From Vitreoscilla sp. (GTDB lineage: Bacteria; Pseudomonadota; Gammaproteobacteria; Burkholderiales; Burkholderiaceae_C), in assembly GCA_018780145.1 (NCBI GenBank), contig JADMKA010000160.1:1-37828 (forward strand): a stretch of DNA of 37,828 nucleotides. Reading direction: 5' to 3'. Position 1 is the first letter of the stretch. Each line of letters opens with the position of its first letter. The position numbers and the translations under genes are program-made. The notes under the pieces are model-generated. The model was not told where the DNA came from and ran no database searches. It was given only the letters and a program-made list of their open reading frames with translations. Below are positions 8,941-17,143 of the stretch, one piece after another.

Positions 8941-9156
8941 TCAGCCGGCCCGATCCAACTTGTCGAGCAGTGCCAGTGCGCGCTTGGGGTTGCCGCGCGC
9001 CGCACGCGTTTCGAAGCGCACGCGAGCGTCGTAGTTGGCCAAGGCCACCGTGGCCAGCTCGTCCATCAGCTTGTTGATGCTGATCGAGTTCGATTTCGCG
9101 AGTGCCTTCAGGCGCTCGTGCTTGTCGTCGGGCAACCGAATCGTCAGGGTAGACAT
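8941..9156 (-). CDS. Ribbon-helix-helix antitoxin of a PIN toxin pair
   Basis: A 71-residue protein beginning MSTLTIRLPDDKHERLKALA, a ribbon-helix-helix (CopG/Arc-like) DNA-binding fold: one beta strand, then two helices including NSISINKLMDELATVAL. The basic C-terminal part (TRAARGNPKRALALLDKL) likely wraps the toxin. Its start overlaps the 3' end of the upstream toxin gene by 13 bases, so translation is probably coupled. Such antitoxins usually repress their own promoter; a matching palindrome lies ahead of the toxin gene. The in-frame upstream Met (MPGGLS) is less likely, since the conserved fold starts at MSTLT. Confidence 0.85.
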   Translation of the reverse strand: MSTLTIRLPDDKHERLKALAKSNSISINKLMDELATVALANYDARVRFETRAARGNPKRALALLDKLDRAG

Positions 9157-9578
9157 GGAAAGGCCTCCAGGCATTGCTCGGGCGTCAGAACCCGAAGCAT
9201 CGGGAACTTCAGTTCGCCGCGCGCAACATCCCGCAGATTGCGCGTCACGATGGCATCGGCCTGTGCGGCCACCGCCAACTCGATGAGGTGGTTGTCGCCT
9301 TCATCAGGCAGATTCGGCCGCCAGGCGTAAAAGACTTCGACCCAACGACAGCGACTCATCAGACCATCGAACACTTCGCCCCGTTCCTTGGCCGACAGTA
9401 CGGAGTCGGCGAACAGTTCTGAGCGGCTCAAAACGTCTTCGTACTCGGCAAGCAGCGCCGGCCCCAATACGGGCTGGTGCTGGCCCTGCAGGCATGCGCG
9501 GAGCACGGCGCGCCCCGCGCCGCCGCCACGCAGCAGCGCTCCGACCAGAACATTGGTGTCCAGCACGACCGTGGCCAT
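9144..9578 (-). CDS. PIN-domain toxin (COG1569-like ribonuclease)
   Basis: A 144-residue PIN-domain protein, predicted metal-dependent ribonuclease toxin. Conserved acidic residues are visible: Asp7 in VVLDTNVLVGAL, Glu45 in LLAEYEDVL, Asp95 in DEGDNHLIELA and Asp108 in ADAIVTRNLRD, the four-acid PIN active site. The gene is placed before its antitoxin, opposite to classical vapBC. The ATG at 9578 has no Shine-Dalgarno sequence, and an extended -10-like TGCTATCAT ends five bases before it, so the mRNA may be leaderless. The pair follows fahA by 47 bases on the same strand. It is called putative because activity depends on the real RNA target. Confidence 0.85.
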   Translation of the reverse strand: MATVVLDTNVLVGALLRGGGAGRAVLRACLQGQHQPVLGPALLAEYEDVLSRSELFADSVLSAKERGEVFDGLMSRCRWVEVFYAWRPNLPDEGDNHLIELAVAAQADAIVTRNLRDVARGELKFPMLRVLTPEQCLEAFPCLP

Positions 9579-9584
9579 GTGTCA

Positions 9585-9604
9585 TGATAGCACCCGTGCT
9601 ATCA
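9585..9604. promoter_or_regulatory. Palindromic operator of the toxin-antitoxin pair
   Basis: A perfect inverted repeat with 9-base arms, TGATAGCAC and GTGCTATCA, around a CC centre. It ends 6 bases upstream of the toxin ATG. On the minus strand the toxin-proximal arm contains the extended -10-like TGCTATCAT, so a bound ribbon-helix-helix antitoxin would cover the promoter. Confidence 0.75.
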
Positions 9605-9625
9605 AAGAGCAGCCACAAGGCTTGA

Positions 9626-10921
9626 TCACGGGGCCGTGCGACCGCCTGTCCCCGCGTCGGCGGGCATGACCGTCGCTTCACAGGGGCCGAAACCGATACT
9701 GCGGAAGCCGTTGCGGCTGCAACGGCCGGCGAGGGTGACGCTGTCGCCGTCTTCGACGAAGGCGCGGGTCTCGCCGCCGGGCAGGGCGATGCGCTGCTTG
9801 CCACCTTGCGTCAGCTCGAGCAGCGAGCCGGCCTGTTCCGGCCGCGGGCCGGACAAGGTGCCCGACCCGAACAGGTCTCCGCTGGCCAGCGCACAGCCGT
9901 TGACCGTGTGGTGGGCCACCAGCTGCGCCGCAGTCCAGTAGGCGGCGTCGGCGAAGTTCGAGTGGCTGATCACATGCGGCGGCAGGCCGGCCTCGCGCAT
10001 CGCGCGGCTTTGCAGCCGCACCTCGAGCGCGATGTCGAACGCGCCGCCGCGGCGGTTGGCCTCGTCGTCGAGGTAGGGCAGGGGGGCCGGGTCACCCTCA
10101 GGCCGCGTGAAGGCGCGACGAAACGGCGCCAGCGCCTCCATCGTCACCAGCCAGGGCGAGACCGTCGAGGCGAAGTTCTTCGACAGGAAGGGCCCGAGCG
10201 GCTGGTACTCCCAAGCCTGGATGTCGCGCGCACTCCAGTCGTTGAACAGCGTGATGCCGAACAGGTGCTGCTCGGCGCTGGCCATGGGGATGGCCTGGCC
10301 CAATGGGTTGCCGCGGCCGATGAACAGGCCCAGTTCGAGCTCGAAGTCGAGCCGCTCGGTCGGCGCCAGCCGTGGGGCCTCGTCAGTCGCGCCCTTCAGC
10401 TGGCCCTGGGGCCGCGCGAAGCCTTGGCCGCTGGGCAGGATGGTCGAGGCGCGCCCGTGGTAGCCGATGGGCACCCACTTGTAGTTGGGCAGCAGCGGGT
10501 TGTCGGGGCGAAACAGCCGGCCCACTGTGGTCGCGTGGTGGATGCCGACATAGAAATCGGTGTAGTCGCCGATCGTGCAGGGCACGCCGAGCTGCACCTC
10601 GGCCGTCGGCCGCAACGCCGCACGCCAGGCTTTTTCGTGGGCACTGCCGCGACGCAGCCCCGACGACAGGGCATGGCGCAGCGAGCTCCGGTCGGCAGGT
10701 GACAGGGCCATCAGCTGGTTCATGTCGCCGTGCGTGACCAGGCCGGTGGCCTGCAGGTCCAGCACCTGATCGCCGATGGCCACCCCGATGCGCCAGGGAT
10801 CGGAAGCGGCCGCGCGAAATCGCCCGAACGGCAGGTTCTGGATCGGGAAGTCGGCGTCGGTCGCGTTCGCCGACTCGACCCAACTGGCCAGCTCGGGGTC
10901 GTGGGTGGCGTCGATGATCAT
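9626..10921 (-). CDS. fahA: Fumarylacetoacetase
   Basis: Last enzyme of the homogentisate pathway, cleaving fumarylacetoacetate to fumarate and acetoacetate. The 431-residue protein carries the family motifs [29 protein letters not shown] with metal-binding acidic residues, and [20 protein letters not shown]. Length is normal (about 420). The start at 10921 overlaps the hmgA stop in an ATGA arrangement; the longer open frame upstream lies inside hmgA. It is the last gene of the minus-strand aromatic cluster. Confidence 0.97.
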   Translation of the reverse strand: MIIDATHDPELASWVESANATDADFPIQNLPFGRFRAAASDPWRIGVAIGDQVLDLQATGLVTHGDMNQLMALSPADRSSLRHALSSGLRRGSAHEKAWRAALRPTAEVQLGVPCTIGDYTDFYVGIHHATTVGRLFRPDNPLLPNYKWVPIGYHGRASTILPSGQGFARPQGQLKGATDEAPRLAPTERLDFELELGLFIGRGNPLGQAIPMASAEQHLFGITLFNDWSARDIQAWEYQPLGPFLSKNFASTVSPWLVTMEALAPFRRAFTRPEGDPAPLPYLDDEANRRGGAFDIALEVRLQSRAMREAGLPPHVISHSNFADAAYWTAAQLVAHHTVNGCALASGDLFGSGTLSGPRPEQAGSLLELTQGGKQRIALPGGETRAFVEDGDSVTLAGRCSRNGFRSIGFGPCEATVMPADAGTGGRTAP

Positions 10922-12216
10922 GGGGTGAATCGGTCCTGCAGGCCGCTCCAGCAATCGGCATAGCCCGTGTCGAGCGCAGGGTTGCGCAACGCGAACTCGG
11001 TGGGGTGAAAGCGCCACCGGCTCTCGAACATGAAAGCCAGGGTGTTGTCCAGCTTGTGGGGCGCCAGCGCGGCGTTGGATGCCTTGTCGAAGGCCTCGGT
11101 GTCCGGGCCGTGGGGCACCATGCAGTTGTGCAGGCTCATGCCGCCGGGCTTGAAGCCCTCGGGCTTGGCGTCGTACTGGCCCTGCACCAGGCCCATGAAC
11201 TCGCTCATCACGTTGCGGTGGTACCAGGGCGGGCGGAAGGTGTCCTCGGCGACCATCCAGCGTGGCGGGAAGATCACGAAGTCGACGTTCGCGGTGCCCG
11301 GTGTGTCACTGGGGCTGGTCAGCACGGTGAAGATGCTCGGGTCCGGGTGGTCGAAGCTGATCGAGCCTATCGTCATGAAATGCGCCGTGTCGTACTTGAA
11401 CGGCACCAGGTTGCCGTGCCAGGCGACGACGTTGAACGGCGTGGCGGCCGACTCGGCGCGCCACAGCGAGCCACCGAACTTGCGCACGATCTCGCAGCGG
11501 CCGGGCGCGTCCTCGAAAGCCGCCACGGGCGCGAGGAAGTCGCGCGGATTCGCCAGCCCGTTGCTGCCGATCGGCCCGAGCTCCGGCAGCCGCAGCGGCG
11601 CGCCGTAGTTCTCGCACACGTAACCGCGGGCGGGCCCGTCCAGCGCCACCCGAAACGCCATGCCGCGCGGCAGCAGCGCGATCTCGCCGGGGGCCACCTC
11701 GAGCACGCCGAGCTCGGTGGTGATGGTCAGCCGGCCTTGCTGCGGCACCAACAGCATCTCGCCGTCGGCATTGACGAAGGCCCGATCGGCCATCGACCGG
11801 TTGGCCAGGTACAGGTGCGCGGCCATGCCGGTCTGCGCGTCGGCGTCCCCGTTGACGACGATGGTGCGCAGGCCCTCGACAAAGTCGGTGGGGGCCTCGG
11901 GAACCGGCATCGGTTGCCAGCGCATCGGGTTCGGCGGCGCGGCCGAGCCGTCGCGGGCGCCAGTCTTCAGGTACGTCTGCGACAACGGCTCGAAGGCGCC
12001 GACGACGACGGAGGGCTGGCGCCGGTACAGCCAGCTGCGCCGGTTGGTGTGGCGCGGCGCGGTGAACGCAGTGCCCGACAGCAACTCGGCGTACAGGCCG
12101 TGCGGAACCTTCTGCGGGCTGTTGCGGCCGACGGGCAGGGCGCCGGGCACGGCCTCGCTGGCGAACTCGTTGCCGAACCCGGACAGGTAGCGGCGTGGGG
12201 TGAGGCTGGGCTCCAT
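10918..12216 (-). CDS. hmgA: Homogentisate 1,2-dioxygenase
   Basis: Iron-dependent enzyme that opens the ring of homogentisate to maleylacetoacetate. The 432-residue protein has the family N terminus [13 protein letters not shown] and, in the cupin core, the iron ligands in [12 protein letters not shown] (His and Glu) and NCMVPHGPD (His). Length is normal. The start at 12216 follows AGAGAGGAAACC, a good ribosome binding site. The gene overlaps fahA by four bases and begins 16 bases after the DUF2783 gene, so all are in one transcript. Confidence 0.97.
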   Translation of the reverse strand: MEPSLTPRRYLSGFGNEFASEAVPGALPVGRNSPQKVPHGLYAELLSGTAFTAPRHTNRRSWLYRRQPSVVVGAFEPLSQTYLKTGARDGSAAPPNPMRWQPMPVPEAPTDFVEGLRTIVVNGDADAQTGMAAHLYLANRSMADRAFVNADGEMLLVPQQGRLTITTELGVLEVAPGEIALLPRGMAFRVALDGPARGYVCENYGAPLRLPELGPIGSNGLANPRDFLAPVAAFEDAPGRCEIVRKFGGSLWRAESAATPFNVVAWHGNLVPFKYDTAHFMTIGSISFDHPDPSIFTVLTSPSDTPGTANVDFVIFPPRWMVAEDTFRPPWYHRNVMSEFMGLVQGQYDAKPEGFKPGGMSLHNCMVPHGPDTEAFDKASNAALAPHKLDNTLAFMFESRWRFHPTEFALRNPALDTGYADCWSGLQDRFTP

Positions 12217-12232
12217 CGGTTTCCTCTCTTGC

Positions 12233-12433
12233 TCAGCGGTCGGCACCGCTGTCACGCGCGGCCTGCAGGGCCTCGCGCAGGACATCGATCGCACCGACGT
12301 GGTTGGCCAGCAGCAGGACCAGGCGCGCGTTCAGGGCGTGGCTCGCCTCGCTGGGCAGATCCCGGTGGGCGTCGATCAGTGCCTCGTAGAAGTCGTCCGG
12401 GGCGCTCAGGTTCGGGGTGGTGATCAGGGGCAT
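12233..12433 (-). CDS. DUF2783 small protein 1, partner of flavin monooxygenase 1
   Basis: A 66-residue soluble protein with [33 protein letters not shown], matching the DUF2783 family by recall. The function of the family is not established. It starts 11 bases after the flavin monooxygenase stop, and that stop lies inside the AAGGAG region that serves as its ribosome binding site. About half of its residues match DUF2783 protein 2 at 15223-15444, which has the same position after the second monooxygenase. I infer a coupling or regulatory subunit, comparable in size to MhaB of the two-component 3-hydroxyphenylacetate hydroxylase described in Pseudomonas putida; homology to MhaB was not tested. 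Confidence 0.85.
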   Translation of the reverse strand: MPLITTPNLSAPDDFYEALIDAHRDLPSEASHALNARLVLLLANHVGAIDVLREALQAARDSGADR

Positions 12434-12444
12434 GCGGTGCTCCT

Positions 12445-14139
12445 TCAGGTGGCGGCCAGCGCACGCGCCATGGCCTTCTGCACGGCGGCGGCGTCGGCAT
12501 GGCGCCAGCGCGCGCAGACATGGTGGTCCGGCCGCAGCAGCACGGCGCTGCCGGGGCGCAGGCCGTAGCGCTGTGCAACCAGGCCGTCCGTATCCCACAG
12601 CACCGCGGGGCCTGGCGCGGCTGCGGCGGTGATCTGCAGCACGGTCAAGGGCAGGGGGGCGGCGGTGGCCTCACAGGCTGCGGCCAGGCTCTCGGCACCG
12701 TCACCGGCCGCCAGCAGCAGCGTGAAGCCCGGGCCGAGCTGGCGCAACAGCCAGCCGCGGCGCCCGCCCGGCAGGCCCACGGGCGCGTCGGCCGCGGGAG
12801 CGCCGGGCACCATGCGGCCCTCGAACGGGTCTGCATCCGGCGTGTTGAGAGTCGAGCCATGCAACACGGCCGGCACCGACAGCCGCCCGCTGTTGACGAG
12901 CACACGCGCGAAAGCATGGTGCTTGGACAGGTGCAACACCGCGTCGCGGAACAGCCGGCTGATGGCACTCTTGGGTGTGATGAAGTCGGTGGCGCGTGTC
13001 GAGTTGAGGAGGTTCTCGTCGGCCGCGTATTCGCGCTCGCTGGCATAGGTGTCGAGCAGGGCGTCGGGCGCGGCGCCGCGCAGCACGGCGTCGAGCTTCC
13101 AGGCCAGGTTCTCAGCGTCCTGCACGCCAGAGTTGGCGCCTCGTGCCCCGAACGGCGAGACGCCGTGTGCCGAGTCGCCGGCGAACAGCACCCGCCCGTG
13201 GCGGAAGTGCTCCATGCGCAGGCAGGCAAAGGTGTAGACGCTGGCCCAGTCCAGTTCGTAGGGCACCTCGCGTCCCAGCGCCTGGCGCATCATCGCGTCC
13301 ACGCGCGGCCGGATGCGCTCGGGCTTGCGTTCTTCCTCGGGGTCGGCGTCCCAGCCGAGCTGGAAGTCGATGCGCCAGACGCCGTCGGGCTGGCGGTGCA
13401 GCAGCACGCTCTGGTTGGGGTGGAAGGGCGGGTCGAACCAGAACCAGCGTTCGGCCGGGAGGTCGACGGTGGGCATGCGCACGTCGGCGATCAGGAAGCG
13501 GTCGCGGAAGACCCGGCCCTTGCTCTCCTGGCCCAGCAGCGCGCGAAGCGGCGAGCGGGAGCCGTCACAGGCCGCGACGTGGTCGGCCGTGATCGTGTAG
13601 CGGCCCTCCGGCGTGTCGATGCCCAGGCGTACCCCGTCGGCATCCTGTTCGATGGCGGCGACGCTGTTGTGCCAGCGGATCTCGATGCCCGGCAACTCGG
13701 CCGCGCGCACTGCCAGGTAGGCCTCGGCGTAGTACTGCTGCAGGTTGATGAAGGCCGGCCGCTCGTGCCCGCTCTCGGGCAGCAGGTCGAAGCGATAGAG
13801 CTGCTCACCGCGGAAGAACACCTTGCCGACGTTCCAGCCCACGCCTTTTGCGCACATCGCGTCACCGACGCCGAGACGGTCCCAGATCTCGAGCGTTCGC
13901 TTGGCGAAGCAGATGGCACGCGAGCCGGTCGAAAGCTTGTGGTCGTTGTCCAGCAGCAGCACGCGCTGCCCGCGCTGGGCCAGGTCGATGGCCAGGCTCA
14001 GGCCCACCGGCCCGGCGCCCACGACAACGACCGGATGGCGGGCCGGCTGCGCCGCATCCTGGTCGGCGCAGCGTCGGTAAGCGTATGCATGGCGCTGGAT
14101 CGTCGCGCCATCGCTGTGGTAGCCGAGGGGGGCGCTCAT
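12445..14139 (-). CDS. FAD-dependent aromatic monooxygenase 1 (MhpA/MhaA-like)
   Basis: Class A flavoprotein hydroxylase of 564 residues, predicted to hydroxylate an aromatic acid with NAD(P)H and O2. Seen in order: the FAD Rossmann motif VVVGAGPVGLSLA near residue 40, the DG motif AACDGSRSPLR, the GD motif LFAGDSAHGVSPFGARGANSG, and a C-terminal thioredoxin-like domain. The start at 14139 is chosen because upstream codons run into the preceding gene and GAGGG lies before this ATG. Its neighbours hmgA and fahA suggest that the product is homogentisate or a related quinol, with 3-hydroxyphenylacetate as one candidate substrate. About half of its residues match monooxygenase 2. Confidence 0.88.
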   Translation of the reverse strand: MSAPLGYHSDGATIQRHAYAYRRCADQDAAQPARHPVVVVGAGPVGLSLAIDLAQRGQRVLLLDNDHKLSTGSRAICFAKRTLEIWDRLGVGDAMCAKGVGWNVGKVFFRGEQLYRFDLLPESGHERPAFINLQQYYAEAYLAVRAAELPGIEIRWHNSVAAIEQDADGVRLGIDTPEGRYTITADHVAACDGSRSPLRALLGQESKGRVFRDRFLIADVRMPTVDLPAERWFWFDPPFHPNQSVLLHRQPDGVWRIDFQLGWDADPEEERKPERIRPRVDAMMRQALGREVPYELDWASVYTFACLRMEHFRHGRVLFAGDSAHGVSPFGARGANSGVQDAENLAWKLDAVLRGAAPDALLDTYASEREYAADENLLNSTRATDFITPKSAISRLFRDAVLHLSKHHAFARVLVNSGRLSVPAVLHGSTLNTPDADPFEGRMVPGAPAADAPVGLPGGRRGWLLRQLGPGFTLLLAAGDGAESLAAACEATAAPLPLTVLQITAAAAPGPAVLWDTDGLVAQRYGLRPGSAVLLRPDHHVCARWRHADAAAVQKAMARALAAT

Positions 14140-14150
14140 CGCCTGGGCCC

Positions 14151-15110
14151 TCAGCCTTCCAGGGTTTCCCACATCTGGCGGTCGCGCTCGGCCGTCCAGA
14201 TGCGCGGGTCGCGGTACTGGGTGGCCTCGTCGTAGGCGCGGGTCACGTCGAAGGGCATGCAGTGATCGAAGATCACCCAGCTGCCGTACCGGGGTTTCAG
14301 CGCCGCGAAGGTTTCGCGGTACACGGTCTTCAGGTCCTTGCCGGCGGCCACGCCTGCCTGCACGCTGGCATACAGGTCGGAGACGAAGGCGCGGGTCACG
14401 TCCAGGCCCTTTTGCACCTGGGCCTCGCCCTTGAGTGCCGGGCCGCGGCCGGGCACCAGGGCGCTGGGCTTCAGCGCTGCGATGTTCTGCAAGGTTTGCG
14501 GCCAATCGCTGAAGTAGGCGTCGCCGGCATAGGGCGTGGCGTCGAACTCGACCAGGTCGCCGGACAGCAGGGTCTTCTCACCCGGCAGCCAGACCACCGT
14601 GTCACCCTTGGTGTGGCCGCGGCCGAGTTGCAGCAGCTGTACTTCCAGCTTGCCCAGCCACAGCGTGAGCTTGCCGCTGAAGGTGATGGTCGGCCAGGTC
14701 ATGCCGGGGGGCACCGTCTCGACGTTCTGGAACAGGCGCGGGAAGCGGCCGATCTCGCTGGCCTTGTCGGCCTCGCCGCGCTCGACGATCAGGTCGTAGG
14801 TGTCCTGGCTGGCCAGGATCTGCTGTGGCTGGTAGGCGCTGGCACCGAGCACACGAACCGCGTGGTAGTGCGTCAACACGACGTACTTGATCGGCTTGTC
14901 TGTCACCTCGCGGATGCGCCGGATCACGTCGGCGGCCATTGCCGGGGTGGCCTGGGTGTCGGCGACCAGCACCGCGTCGTCGCCGATGATGATGCCGGTG
15001 TTCGGGTCGCCTTCGGCCGTGTAGGCCCAGGCGTGCTCGGAAAGCTGCTCGAAGGTCACCTTCTTCTGTTCGAGATCGGCTTGGGATGCGAACTTCTTGG
15101 GCTGGGTCAC
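14151..15110 (-). CDS. Metallo-beta-lactamase-fold protein with altered metal site
   Basis: A 319-residue protein with the metallo-beta-lactamase fold: GIIIGDDAVLVADTQ, LTHYHAVRVLGAS, GRGHTKGDTVVWLP and LLSGDLVEF. The usual HxHxDH motif reads H81-Y-H83-A-V85-R86, and the late GHG-type site reads GRG, so the second-metal ligands are missing, while His81, His83, His166 and Asp185 remain. The start is GTG at 15110, with GGAG seven bases upstream. It lies between the two monooxygenase modules and has its own promoter. A hydrolase acting on a ring-cleavage or thioester intermediate is possible but not shown. Confidence 0.85.
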   Translation of the reverse strand: MTQPKKFASQADLEQKKVTFEQLSEHAWAYTAEGDPNTGIIIGDDAVLVADTQATPAMAADVIRRIREVTDKPIKYVVLTHYHAVRVLGASAYQPQQILASQDTYDLIVERGEADKASEIGRFPRLFQNVETVPPGMTWPTITFSGKLTLWLGKLEVQLLQLGRGHTKGDTVVWLPGEKTLLSGDLVEFDATPYAGDAYFSDWPQTLQNIAALKPSALVPGRGPALKGEAQVQKGLDVTRAFVSDLYASVQAGVAAGKDLKTVYRETFAALKPRYGSWVIFDHCMPFDVTRAYDEATQYRDPRIWTAERDRQMWETLEG

Positions 15111-15146
15111 GGGATGCTCCGTTTCGCAATAGACAAACGAGTTCGC

Positions 15147-15175
15147 ACTGTATGGTATTTGTTCGTCTCGTGCAA
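15147..15175 (-). promoter_or_regulatory. Predicted promoter of the metallo-beta-lactamase-fold gene
   Basis: Minus-strand TTGCAC (15170-15175) and TACAGT (15147-15152) are separated by exactly 17 bases. The predicted transcription start is near 15140, about 30 bases before the GTG. It divides the eight-gene cluster into two transcription units. The -10 matches consensus at four of six positions and the -35 at three. Confidence 0.5.
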
Positions 15176-15185
15176 ACGCGTTTGC
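15172..15185. promoter_or_regulatory. 14-bp palindrome at the -35 box
   Basis: GCAAACG-CGTTTGC is a perfect palindrome overlapping the predicted -35 element of the metallo-beta-lactamase-fold gene. It resembles LacI/GalR-type operators in having a CG centre, but no regulator of that class is encoded in the window. Confidence 0.6.
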
Positions 15186-15222
15186 GTAAGGCGAAGTTGT
15201 TGAGAAAATTCCCGTGAGGTCG

Positions 15223-15444
15223 TCAGCGGGCCGTTGCAGTCTGCGGGCTGGCGGGGCGACGCTGCATCGCCAAGCGGATGGCTTCAGACAGCACCTGGCG
15301 GTCGCCGATGTGGTTGGCCAGCAGCAGCACGAGCTTGGCCATCAGTTTGCGGCTCTCACCGTCGGGCAGCTCGCGTTGGGCGTCGACGAGTTCTTCGTAG
15401 AAACCGTCGGGGTCGGTGATCTGGGGCGTGCGGATCAAGGACAT
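15223..15444 (-). CDS. DUF2783 small protein 2, partner of flavin monooxygenase 2
   Basis: A 73-residue soluble protein, MSLIRTPQITDPDGFYEELVDAQREL..., closely similar to the 66-residue DUF2783 protein at 12233-12433 through the shared FYE-L-DA-R-LP and [11 protein letters not shown] segments. It starts 33 bases after the flavin monooxygenase 2 stop with a strong AAGGAG site. Placement after the monooxygenase in both modules suggests physical or functional pairing. No catalytic motif, signal peptide or membrane segment is visible. Confidence 0.87.
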   Translation of the reverse strand: MSLIRTPQITDPDGFYEELVDAQRELPDGESRKLMAKLVLLLANHIGDRQVLSEAIRLAMQRRPASPQTATAR

Positions 15445-15477
15445 GGTCGTCTCCTTGGCTTGTGGGGGGCGGGCCGG

Positions 15478-17118
15478 TCAGTGGCCCAGGCAGCGGGCCA
15501 TGGCGGCCTGGATGCGCGGGGTGTCGAACTGCCGCCAACGTGCGGCCACATGCTGGTCGGGCCGCAGCAGGTACACCGTGCCGGGGCGGCCGTCGTAGCG
15601 CTGGGCCAGCAGGCCCTCGCTGTCGATCAGGTCGCGACCCACCGTCAGCACGCGGGCGCTGAGGCCGCCGAAACGCACCTCGCCCACCGGCGCGGGGCCG
15701 AAGCAGAGCAGGGCGAAGTCCGGCCCCAGGTGGTTCAGCAGCCAGCCGGGGCGGCCCTGGGCGTCGGCCATCGGAGCGTCGGCGGCGTTGGTGCCGGGCC
15801 GCAGCGTGCCGGCGAAACTGTCGGCATCGGGCGTGTTCAGGGCAGAGTGCAGGTAGGGTGTGGGGGTGGACAGCCGGCCGCTGTTGACCATCGTCCGCGC
15901 AAAAGGCTCGTGATGCGCCAGCTCCAGCACGGCATCGCGCAGCACCAGGCTGCCCGGTGTCTTGGGCGTGATGAAGTCGGTGGACCGGGTGGACTGGCGC
16001 AGGTTGTCGTCTGCCGCGAACGCCCGCTCGTCGTGGTAGCTGTCCAGCAGCGCCGGCCCGGCCTGGCCATCCAGCACGCGCTGAAGCTTCCAGACCAGGT
16101 TGTCGATGTCCTGTACGCCGGTGTTCGCGCCGCGGGCGCCAAAGGGCGAGACCTGGTGCGCGGCGTCGCCGGCGAACAGCACCCGCCCGTGGCGGAACTG
16201 GTCGATGCGGCGGCAGGCGAACTGGTAGACGGAGACCCACTCCAGCTCGAAGTCAACCTCGCTGCCTAGCATCGCCTGGATGCGCGGGATCACCTTCTCC
16301 GGCTTCTTCTCTTCTTCAGGGTCGGCATTCCAGCCGAGCTGGAAGTCGATGCGCCAGACGTTGTCGCACTGCTTGTGCAGCAGCACGCTGGTGGGCGTGC
16401 CCGCGCCACCGGGCACGCTGGCGCCGGTATGGAACGGCGGGTCGAACCAGAACCAGCGCTCGGTCGGGAAGTCGGCCTTCATGACCACATCCGCGATCAG
16501 GAAGCGGTCCTGGAAGTACTGGCCGCTGAACTCGGCACCCACCATGCGGCGGGTGTCGCTGTTGGCGCCGTCGCAGGCGATGACCCAGTCGGCCTCCATG
16601 CGGAAGACGCCGTCGGGCGTCTCGACAGTCAGCACCGCGTGGTCGGCATGTTGCTGAAGGCTCAGCAGCTTGTGCTTCCAGCGCAGGTCGACCTGCGGCG
16701 AGCGCCCGCAGGCCTCGACCATGTACTCTTCCAGGTAGTACTGCTGCAGGTTGATCATGGCCGGCATCTTGTGGCCCGGCTCGGGCAGCAGGTCGAAGCT
16801 GTAGACGAGGTCGTTGCCGAAGAACACCTTGCCGACCTTCCAGCGCACGCCTTTCTCGACCATGCGCTCGCCCACGCCGAGCCGGTCCCACACCTCCAGC
16901 GGCCGCTTGGCGTAGCACACCGCGCGCGAGCCGATGCTCACGGTGTCGTTGTCGTCCAGCACCACGACAGGCAGGCCGCGCGCCGCGCATTCCAAGGCGG
17001 CCGTCAGGCCGATCGGCCCGGCCCCGATGACCACCACCGGGTGGCGCTGCGTGACCCCGTCGCGCTGTGCGGCGCTCTGGCGGTACGGAAACTTGGGGTA
17101 GGCATAGGTCTTCAGCAT
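15478..17118 (-). CDS. FAD-dependent aromatic monooxygenase 2 (MhpA/MhaA-like)
   Basis: Class A flavin monooxygenase of 546 residues. Motifs: VVVIGAGPIGLTAAL near residue 30, ACDGANSDTRR, and LFAGDAAHQVSPFGARGANTG, followed by a C-terminal thioredoxin-like domain ending in TVYLLRPDQHVAARWR. About half of its residues match monooxygenase 1; it has an insertion, GASVPGGAGTPTSV, in the substrate domain where the other protein has only a short loop. It lies between the VOC gene (25-base gap) and DUF2783 protein 2. The substrate is unknown; the two enzymes may take different phenolic acids toward homogentisate. Confidence 0.88.
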   Translation of the reverse strand: MLKTYAYPKFPYRQSAAQRDGVTQRHPVVVIGAGPIGLTAALECAARGLPVVVLDDNDTVSIGSRAVCYAKRPLEVWDRLGVGERMVEKGVRWKVGKVFFGNDLVYSFDLLPEPGHKMPAMINLQQYYLEEYMVEACGRSPQVDLRWKHKLLSLQQHADHAVLTVETPDGVFRMEADWVIACDGANSDTRRMVGAEFSGQYFQDRFLIADVVMKADFPTERWFWFDPPFHTGASVPGGAGTPTSVLLHKQCDNVWRIDFQLGWNADPEEEKKPEKVIPRIQAMLGSEVDFELEWVSVYQFACRRIDQFRHGRVLFAGDAAHQVSPFGARGANTGVQDIDNLVWKLQRVLDGQAGPALLDSYHDERAFAADDNLRQSTRSTDFITPKTPGSLVLRDAVLELAHHEPFARTMVNSGRLSTPTPYLHSALNTPDADSFAGTLRPGTNAADAPMADAQGRPGWLLNHLGPDFALLCFGPAPVGEVRFGGLSARVLTVGRDLIDSEGLLAQRYDGRPGTVYLLRPDQHVAARWRQFDTPRIQAAMARCLGH

Positions 17119-17143
17119 GGGGGATCCCGATGTGTGTGGTGCG

